NCBI GenBank assembly: GCA_964370795.1
Contig: CAYJME010000108.1
Span: forward strand, 1-10,444
DNA: 10,444 nt
Direction of reading: 5' to 3'
DNA from: JAHFOW01 sp964370795
GTDB lineage: Bacteria; Planctomycetota; Brocadiia; Brocadiales; Brocadiaceae
Part shown: piece after piece, positions 5,694-10,444 of the stretch
How positions within the stretch are numbered: the stretch's first letter is position 1
Layout of the letters: each line of letters opens with the position of its first letter
Notes under the pieces: generated by a model
Told to the model about the DNA's origin: nothing
The model's input: the letters and a program-made list of their open reading frames with translations, nothing else
Databases searched by the model: none
Program-made: the position numbers and the translations under genes

Positions 5694-6026
5694 GTTGTGT
5701 AATGTAAATTAACATCTAATTTATTTGTGTAAAGCATATCGGTTTATATTTTACACAAAATCTGTTATGTAAATCAAGCGAGACAAAAAAGAAATGTCGT
5801 AATTTATGACATCCTTAAATGCAAGAGATTCATCGACTCGTCTCTCCCATGTCCTTTTTACCTTACATAGCGGGGTCATGGGGTCATGCCTTCATTATTC
5901 AACAACGGCTTGTGTCTTCAACACTTTAATATTTTTCTGACATTTTATCTCTTTTCACCCTCAAATTACCAGGACATCGTGCATAATTTTGAAGCCTCTC
6001 CTGAGATGAATTAAGGGTTTTAATTA
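5694..6026. other. Intergenic region upstream of the Fic gene
   Basis: 333 bases with no gene. The part next to the Fic start holds the TTGTGTAA-type sites listed separately. An imperfect palindrome lies at 5794-5812 (arms ATGTC and GACAT). A tandem GGGGTCATGGGGTCATG occurs at about 5872-5888 and recalls sequence found near REP or IS200-type elements, but no transposase is present. A weak AT hairpin (AATTAA at 6009-6014, TTAATT at 6020-6025) sits just past the stop of the TPR gene. Confidence 0.5.
5695..5774 (-). promoter_or_regulatory. Candidate operator/promoter of the Fic gene
   Basis: Perfect inverted repeat TTTGTGTAAA (5724-5733) and TTTACACAAA (5750-5759), plus a further TTGTGTAA at 5695-5702, the near-palindrome ATGTAAATTAACAT at 5702-5715 and TTATGTAAAT at 5765-5774. 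The sites cluster within 80 bases directly before the start codon. Such repeated half-sites are typical of a regulator-binding region. Autoregulation by the winged helix of the Fic protein is possible but purely inferred. No convincing -35/-10 pair was picked. Confidence 0.4.
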
Positions 6027-6785
6027 TTAGCTGCTGCAGGCTTTTATTTCCGGTTTAATCTTAGATAGTCTTTCTTTTTTACGTTTGCAGAGTAACGCCA
6101 GATTGTTCCTGGCAATTTCATATTCCGGAGGCGCCAGGCAGATAGATTTCTTGATCACAACTTCTGCTTCCTCAAAGTGGCCTGCTTCCAGAAGTGAGAA
6201 TCCGAGATCGTTCAGATAATGGTAATTATTTGGTTCAAGTTCAACAGCCCTGCGCCCTTTCCGTATTGCCTCCCCGATGTTTCCAAGCTTAGAGAGGCTG
6301 TATCCTGATCCTATATAATGAGAAGCTTGGGTCGGATAGGCTCTTTCTGCTGAAAGATAGAATTCAAGCGCATTTTTGTAATCGTTACGCTCCAGGAGGA
6401 AATCGCCCGCTTTGTCTATAATTTCCACAAGATCTTCTTCCGTTTCTGGTAGTTTGGTGATGGTGAGAAACAATTCCATTGCATTCACGACAAAGCCGTG
6501 CTGGTATTCCAAAGAGCCAACAGTCAGGAGGGCTGGAGCGAACAGTGGGTCTATGGCCAATGCAAGAAATCCGGGAGGCCATTTGGGTTGAGGCAGTTCC
6601 CCGTCCCGTGACATGAAGATGGCCGCATTAAAGAGGCCGGACGCAATCGATGCATCGTACTCCCACTGCGCCGCCAACCTTCGCTTCTTCGCAGTGGCGT
6701 TGGCATACTCCAATCGCAGCGATTTTAATTCCGAATTTCGGGTTATTAATAAAGAGAATGGGGTGTATTTGTTGCTTTTCTTCAC
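6027..6785 (-). CDS. TPR-repeat protein of unknown role
   Basis: A 252-residue soluble protein built largely of tetratricopeptide repeats. Helix pairs fall at about 81-114, 120-150, 154-185 and 187-219; the last two are the clearest (G-Y-S-L-S-K-L-G-N-I-G-E-A-I then D-L-G-F-S-L-L-E-A-G-H-F-E-E-A). Such repeats bind partner proteins, and the sequence does not tell which. The N-terminal 80 residues are basic and not repeat-like, and there is no signal peptide or membrane segment. The start codon is GTG, supported by an AGGGA Shine-Dalgarno about 9 bases upstream on the minus strand; there is no in-frame ATG near it. It lies 333 bases upstream of the Fic gene on the same strand and is divergent from the 72-residue gene at 7128. 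A functional link with either is not shown. Confidence 0.8.
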   Translation of the reverse strand: MKKSNKYTPFSLLITRNSELKSLRLEYANATAKKRRLAAQWEYDASIASGLFNAAIFMSRDGELPQPKWPPGFLALAIDPLFAPALLTVGSLEYQHGFVVNAMELFLTITKLPETEEDLVEIIDKAGDFLLERNDYKNALEFYLSAERAYPTQASHYIGSGYSLSKLGNIGEAIRKGRRAVELEPNNYHYLNDLGFSLLEAGHFEEAEVVIKKSICLAPPEYEIARNNLALLCKRKKERLSKIKPEIKACSS

Positions 6786-7127
6786 AATGCTTTTCCCTAA
6801 CTCAAAGGGGTTGGAAAAAATTATCTTTAATCCTCTGTAGGATGAAGAGGCACGCCGTCACCACCGCGCCGACCTTCCCGAATGACAACTACTCGTCAAC
6901 AGCGATTATTGGTCACACCTAACAAGTTATTATACAGTATTTGTCTTTTATCAGAATAAAAATTTGCATCCACGGAAAAGTAGCACAAAAATAATAAAAA
7001 AGCCGTTTCTGTTTCTTTTCACAATCACTATAAGAAATGGTTGCAATAGTACCTTAACGAATGTTAACCTTGTTTTCCGGAAACAGCCGGGTTATAATTT
7101 TACTGTTTTTGCAAGGGGCATAACGAT
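6786..7127. other. Divergent intergenic region
   Basis: 342 bases between the TPR gene (minus) and the 72-residue gene (plus). The right end holds the plus-strand promoter and Shine-Dalgarno listed separately. A small hairpin (ATCCT 6830-6834, AGGAT 6839-6843) lies near the TPR gene. The stretch 6841-6910 is GC-richer than the AT-rich 6920-7060, and no gene is recognisable in either. I could not assign a promoter for the TPR gene. Confidence 0.5.
7070..7098 (+). promoter_or_regulatory. Sigma-70-like promoter with palindrome in the spacer
   Basis: TTGTTT (7070-7075), a 17-base spacer and a perfect TATAAT (7093-7098). The transcript would start near 7105, ahead of the AAGGGG Shine-Dalgarno (7113-7118) and the ATG at 7128. 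The 10-base palindrome TTTCCGGAAA (7074-7083) overlaps the -35 end and spacer and could be a regulator site. Confidence 0.6.
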
Positions 7128-7346
7128 ATGATTAAAAATCCTGACTTACTAAGAACATTTGAGGACGGATTCATCCGAAACGAGGGTAAACTCAATTACC
7201 GTCAATACCTCAAACTTTTCACTGACATGTGGAACGAGGGGAAACAACTTGGTATATTGCCACCCAAAGACCCACTGGAAGGAATAGAGGTGGACATAAA
7301 AATAGCAAGGGTTTTGAATTCATGTTCGAAAAACTCCTCTCCATAA
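7128..7346 (+). CDS. Conserved 72-residue protein of unknown function
   Basis: A small soluble protein with no signal peptide, membrane helix or metal-binding motif. A well-placed AAGGGG Shine-Dalgarno (7113-7118) and the promoter at 7070-7098 support it as a real gene. Its core (F-I-R-N-E-G-K-L-N-Y, then M-W-N-E-G-K-Q-L-G-I-L-P-P-K-D-P-L-E-G-I-E-V-D) resembles, as far as I recall, a small uncharacterised family found in anaerobic bacteria. Its function is not known to me. It lies 84 bases ahead of the alpha/beta hydrolase on the same strand, so the two may be co-transcribed. Confidence 0.75.
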   Translation: MIKNPDLLRTFEDGFIRNEGKLNYRQYLKLFTDMWNEGKQLGILPPKDPLEGIEVDIKIARVLNSCSKNSSP

Positions 7347-7430
7347 CAAGAGAACCCTCCCTAAAACCCATCCCAAAGGAATTTTAAAATCGTAACGTTT
7401 ACTCTGGGGATTTTATTAGGGGAATGAGTC

Positions 7431-8111
7431 ATGATTGAAGAACGTGTGTATTTTCACGCAGATAATCTCAAGTTGGAAGGTGTCCTGACCTACAACGAAG
7501 ACGCCATGCCAATTTCCTCAATCCTGCTATGTTCCCCCCATCCTAATCTGGGTGGTGATATGGACAGCAATGTTATTACGAGCATTGCCCGGATATCAGC
7601 CTACATGGGTTTTGTGTCCCTTCGTTTTAATTACCGGGGGGTAGGAAACAGTGAAAGCAATCAAAGGGATACTGCCGAAAATTTTCTCTACTGGGAATCA
7701 ACCATGAGCGGTGAAAACTACGGGGATGCCGTTGTTGATACACAAGCAGCTTTAAATTTCCTGGCTTCACAAGCCGGTATACAGAACAACACTTTTATTG
7801 CAGGCTATTCCTTTGGCGCCATCGTTGTTATGAAGATTGTAGAAAAAAATGACTCTGTAAAGGCATTTGCCGCCATCTCCACACCTTTTGGCAAATACGA
7901 CCTCGATTTCCTCAGTCATTGCATAAAGCCAAAACTTTTTATATATACACACCATGATTTTGCAACGACGGAGGGAGATACCTTGATGGGTTTTTCGAAA
8001 ATACCACTTCCAAAGACCCTGAAATTAATCCCGGAGAGCGACCACTTTTACCGGCAAAAAGAGGACGAAGTCTCACAAAAGGTGTGTAACTTTTTCCTTC
8101 AATACGTGTAG
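7431..8111 (+). CDS. Small alpha/beta hydrolase
   Basis: A 226-residue cytoplasmic hydrolase of the alpha/beta fold. The nucleophile is S127 in G-Y-S127-F-G (the GxSxG elbow), and the catalytic histidine is H205 in E-S-D-H-F-Y. D176 in T-H-H-D-F-A-T-T lies where the family has its acid residue. The oxyanion-hole region C-S-P-H-P-N-L-G-G-D-M-D (34-45) and the L-R-F-N-Y-R-G-V-G-N-S segment (64-74) match the small hydrolase group annotated as COG2945-like. There is no signal peptide. AGGGGA at 7418-7423 sits 7 bases before the chosen ATG; an ATG at 7424 is in another frame. Substrate cannot be predicted; an ester or acyl-type bond is the family expectation. Probably co-transcribed with the 72-residue gene upstream. 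Confidence 0.9.
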   Translation: MIEERVYFHADNLKLEGVLTYNEDAMPISSILLCSPHPNLGGDMDSNVITSIARISAYMGFVSLRFNYRGVGNSESNQRDTAENFLYWESTMSGENYGDAVVDTQAALNFLASQAGIQNNTFIAGYSFGAIVVMKIVEKNDSVKAFAAISTPFGKYDLDFLSHCIKPKLFIYTHHDFATTEGDTLMGFSKIPLPKTLKLIPESDHFYRQKEDEVSQKVCNFFLQYV

Positions 8112-8201
8112 ACGGAATCAAAAAACCTGACATTTGAATTTCTCTACGATGTATGTTAATTTTTTCGATATATTTTTACGATAAACCACAAATACTATGC
8201 T

Positions 8202-9548
8202 ATGGAGAAACTACAAGATTTAATTCATACCCTGAATATCTATATATGGGGACTTCCTATGATTATTGCCATCGTGGGAATTGGAATCTTTCTGACCACA
8301 ATAAGCCGCTTTATTCAAATACGAAAATTTGTACGCATGTGGAGCGAGACTTTTGTACGAACGTTTCGAAAAGAATCATCGGGGGAAGGAGATATCAGCC
8401 CCTTCCAGGCAGTGAATGTTGCGCTTGGGGGAACTGTAGGGGTTGGAAATATTGCTGGCGTAGCAACGGCCATAGCTGCGGGAGGACCCGGTGCAATCTT
8501 CTGGATGTGGGTTTCGGGTATTTTGGGCATGGGAACCAAGTTTTTTGAGGTAGCTCTTGGCATCTATTACAGGAGAAGGGAGGCTGGAGGACCAATGATC
8601 GGTGGTCCAATGATGTATATCAGCCAGGGTATGGGGCCTCGATGGCGATGGCTTGCCTTTGCTTTTGCCCTGTTTGGCGCACTGGCGGCGTTTGGTATTG
8701 GAAATATGGTTCAGGCAAATTCTGTGGCAGAAGGATTACGTTATTTCTACATCCCTTCTTGGGCTACAGGCGTTGGGCTGCTGGTTTTTGTAGGTTTAGT
8801 GACCGTAGGCGGTATACAGAGAATTGCCCGCGTGGCTATGTTCTGCGTGCCGGTTATGTGCATTATCTATATGACCGGCGCACTGGCTATTATTGCATGG
8901 AAATTGCCCTATGTACCGTCAATTATAGCTATGATTGTACACGATGCATTTAGTACGAAAGCGGCAGTCGGAGGATTTGCGGGCGCAACAATAATGCAGA
9001 CCATCCGGTTTGGAATAGCCCGGGGTACCTTCAGCAATGAAGCGGGTCTTGGAAGCGCGCCAATTGCCCATGCAACGGCAAAGACTGATCACCCGATACG
9101 GCAGGCATTCTGGGGTATGATGGAGGTCTTTGTCGATACCATTATCATGTGCACGGCAACGGCATTGGTGATTATCCTCACTGGTGCATGGATGTCCGGT
9201 GAAACCGGGGCTTCGCTCACGATTAGCGGATTCTCATCACTCATGGGTGTGAAATATGGATCCGCCATCGTTGCGTTTTGTATGGCGCTGACAGCTTACG
9301 ACACAAATATCGCCTGGTGCTTCTACGGAGAGACCTGTACTGCCTATTTATTCGGACATGGACGTATTGTCAGGTATACCTACCGATTCCTGTGGTTGCC
9401 ACTTGTGCTTGTTGGGGCAACTATGAAACTTGATACAGTGTGGGGTATAGCAGATATTCTGAATGGGCTTATGGCTATTCCGAACCTCATTGCCCTGATT
9501 GTACTTGCACCCGTTGTGGTATCCCTTATCCGCAATTTTGAAATATGA
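8202..9548 (+). CDS. Sodium:alanine/glycine symporter (AGCS family)
   Basis: A 448-residue inner-membrane carrier of normal length for the AGCS family, which imports alanine or glycine with sodium. Family features include G-G-T-V-G-V-G-N-I-A-G-V-A-T-A-I (76-91), A-G-G-P-M-I-G-G-P-M-M-Y-I (128-140), and the signature S278-N-E-A-G-L-G-S-A-P-I-A-H-A291 in the middle of the protein. About ten to eleven hydrophobic segments are visible, with no signal peptide. No Shine-Dalgarno precedes the ATG. The nearby ATG at 8197 is out of frame, so 8202 is the best start because the protein aligns from its first residues. The gene stands alone: 90 bases after the hydrolase and 195 bases before a tRNA. Family assignment is firm, while alanine versus glycine preference is not visible. 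Confidence 0.93.
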   Translation: MEKLQDLIHTLNIYIWGLPMIIAIVGIGIFLTTISRFIQIRKFVRMWSETFVRTFRKESSGEGDISPFQAVNVALGGTVGVGNIAGVATAIAAGGPGAIFWMWVSGILGMGTKFFEVALGIYYRRREAGGPMIGGPMMYISQGMGPRWRWLAFAFALFGALAAFGIGNMVQANSVAEGLRYFYIPSWATGVGLLVFVGLVTVGGIQRIARVAMFCVPVMCIIYMTGALAIIAWKLPYVPSIIAMIVHDAFSTKAAVGGFAGATIMQTIRFGIARGTFSNEAGLGSAPIAHATAKTDHPIRQAFWGMMEVFVDTIIMCTATALVIILTGAWMSGETGASLTISGFSSLMGVKYGSAIVAFCMALTAYDTNIAWCFYGETCTAYLFGHGRIVRYTYRFLWLPLVLVGATMKLDTVWGIADILNGLMAIPNLIALIVLAPVVVSLIRNFEI

Positions 9549-9593
9549 TTGAAAATGATTAAGATTTTGTTATACTTTTAAAAATACAAAGTT

Positions 9594-9669
9594 CGCCACA
9601 GAGTTCACTGAGGGCACAAAGGAAAAGCGAGAAGATATGAAGCAAAGCAATGTGACATCCCATCTTCTC
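9594..9669. repeat. Repeat-like stretch with an inverted repeat downstream of the symporter
   Basis: The stretch 9594-9622 (CCACAGAG, then CACTGAG, then CACAAAGG) is a degenerate relative of the CGCAAAG-type repeat at 2135. It runs into an inverted repeat with perfect arms GAGAAGAT (9629-9636) and ATCTTCTC (9662-9669). Pairing extends imperfectly outward through CACAAAG and CTTTGTTGTG. No T-run follows. It may be a dispersed element or act as the symporter terminator. Confidence 0.4.
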
Positions 9670-9743
9670 AATCTCTTTGTTGTGCACAGTTTAAATTTTA
9701 TATTCTCTGCGGCGGGCTGATTACGTAAATCAACTATTCAAAA

Positions 9744-9817
<74 letters not shown>

Positions 9818-10208
9818 TTTTTTTAACCAACAGTTATCTCACCACAAAGCTCCAGAGAACACGGCGAAAAAATAAAAAGTATCAATAGTTATTCTTTAAG
9901 AAAGATGTGAACCTTTCTGATGGAAAATGATTGATAAGGTTTTTTGACAATCCGATATTACATCAGAAATCTGTAGATATTACAAAATATTTTGTAATAT
10001 CTACAGGTTTCTGACTTGTTTTACAAAGAATATTTTCTTTATAAAAATTTTCTTCATTTCTAATCTACTCTAAAGTAAATACTTACCACACTATCTACCC
10101 ATACAACACAAACCTGGCATTCCTGTTGCTCTTAATTATATCTCGTAACCTGGGTTATCAAAACAAGCATTTAATTAAGAAACAATTATTAACAAGGAGT
10201 AGATACTT
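9818..10208. other. Long intergenic region after the tRNA
   Basis: 391 bases without a recognisable gene. It begins with the T-run after the tRNA, then a degenerate CACAAAG/CAGAGAACAC repeat at 9840-9866, the 52-base palindrome at 9963-10014, and AT-rich sequence leading to a strong Shine-Dalgarno (AAGGAG, 10194-10199) for the next gene. A consensus TTGACA at 9944-9949 has no matching -10 box at the right distance, so I do not call a promoter. Confidence 0.55.
9963..10014. repeat. 52-base near-perfect palindrome
   Basis: The core 9971-10006 is a perfect 36-base palindrome with no spacer: CTGTAGATATTACAAAAT followed by its exact reverse complement. After one mismatched pair (T9970/G10007), pairing continues for seven more bases (TCAGAAA with TTTCTGA). 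It is very AT-rich, has no central loop and is not followed by a T-run. It could be a bidirectional terminator, an operator or cruciform-forming site, or a tiny mobile palindrome. Confidence 0.85.
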
Positions 10209-10444
10209 ATGAAAGTGGTAAAAAAATCTGTGTTTTGTTTTGCATTGTCCATCCTGAGCATTGTTGGTACGGGCAGCCTGTTTGTGGCCCCCCTCTATGC
10301 ATTCTCTGGCAATCCTCCACCGTATGTGACAGGTGCACCAGGAGAAGGTACCTGTAATGCAGGGGGTTGTCACAATTCCTTTTCTACTAATTCAGGGACC
10401 GCAACATTTTCAATTGCACCAGTCAAGGGCAAGGCCTTATATAC
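10209..10444 (+). CDS. Secreted protein with a single CX4CH heme-like site (5' part only)
   Basis: The first 78 residues of a protein that continues past the window edge. A strong AAGGAG Shine-Dalgarno lies 9 bases before the ATG. The signal peptide is clear: M-K-V-V-K-K, a hydrophobic core to about residue 27, and likely cleavage after L-Y-A31. The mature start F-S-G-N-P-P-P-Y-V-T-G-A-P-G-E-G-T resembles the N terminus of 'choice-of-anchor V' (Reeler-like) proteins, in which a CXXCH site follows the G-A-P-G-E-G-T-C segment. Here the site is C49-N-A-G-G-C-H55, with four spacer residues. The S-G-T-A-T-F-S-I-A-P stretch after it looks like the beginning of a beta-sandwich domain. Expected location is outside the cytoplasmic membrane. 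Whether heme is attached, and what the missing C-terminal part does, cannot be seen. Confidence 0.75.
   Translation, partial: MKVVKKSVFCFALSILSIVGTGSLFVAPLYAFSGNPPPYVTGAPGEGTCNAGGCHNSFSTNSGTATFSIAPVKGKALY

Noticed and set aside
5872..5888. Tandem GGGGTCATG as evidence for an insertion sequence
   Set aside because: Only two short units, with no transposase, terminal repeats or target duplication nearby.
8153..8548. Plus-strand frame beginning upstream of the symporter
   Set aside because: It overlaps the start of a clear AGCS gene in another frame and its translation shows no family features.
9944..9949. Perfect -35 consensus TTGACA
   Set aside because: No -10-like hexamer lies 15-19 bases downstream, and the sequence there is the palindrome arm.
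10158..10373. Minus-strand open frame opposite the secreted-protein start
   Set aside because: The plus strand has a strong Shine-Dalgarno, signal peptide and family-like motif, so the antisense frame is a shadow.

Overview
The window looks like part of an anammox-type planctomycete chromosome (Brocadiales, e.g. Brocadia, Kuenenia or Jettenia). This is inferred from a dense set of multiheme c-type cytochromes beside a b6/f-like cytochrome b, moderate GC, and many short dispersed intergenic repeats. No rRNA or marker protein confirms the lineage, so other multiheme-rich anaerobes remain possible.

Left third (1-4272): after a repeat-bearing leader, five plus-strand genes form one likely electron-transfer cluster. 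They encode a b6-type diheme cytochrome b, a shortened subunit IV-like protein, and three cytochromes c with 5, 11 and 6 heme sites (20 CXXCH motifs plus one CX4CH and one CX3CH). The b subunit keeps all four heme-b histidines and the cysteine equivalent to the one that carries the extra heme c in cytochrome b6. However, the loop that builds the quinol-oxidising (Qo) site is missing, the PEWY motif of subunit IV is replaced by VPWF, and no Rieske gene is seen. The likely reading is a Qo-less derivative of a bc/b6f complex that links the quinone pool through its other (Qi-like) side to a multiheme wire. This cluster is the most novel part of the window.

Middle (4273-6785): a large palindrome separates the cytochromes from two minus-strand genes, a class II Fic AMP-transferase with a C-terminal winged helix, and a TPR protein with a GTG start. 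The Fic upstream region carries several TGTGTAA/TTACACA half-sites that could be an operator.

Right half (7128-10444): a plus-strand pair (a conserved 72-residue protein and a small alpha/beta hydrolase) follows a plausible sigma-70 promoter. Then come a sodium:alanine/glycine symporter (AGCS), a tRNA with anticodon CAT, a 52-base near-perfect palindrome, and the start of a secreted protein with one CX4CH heme-like site that runs off the window. Intergenic spaces hold at least four kinds of short repeat or palindrome. No CRISPR array, complete insertion sequence or rRNA is seen.
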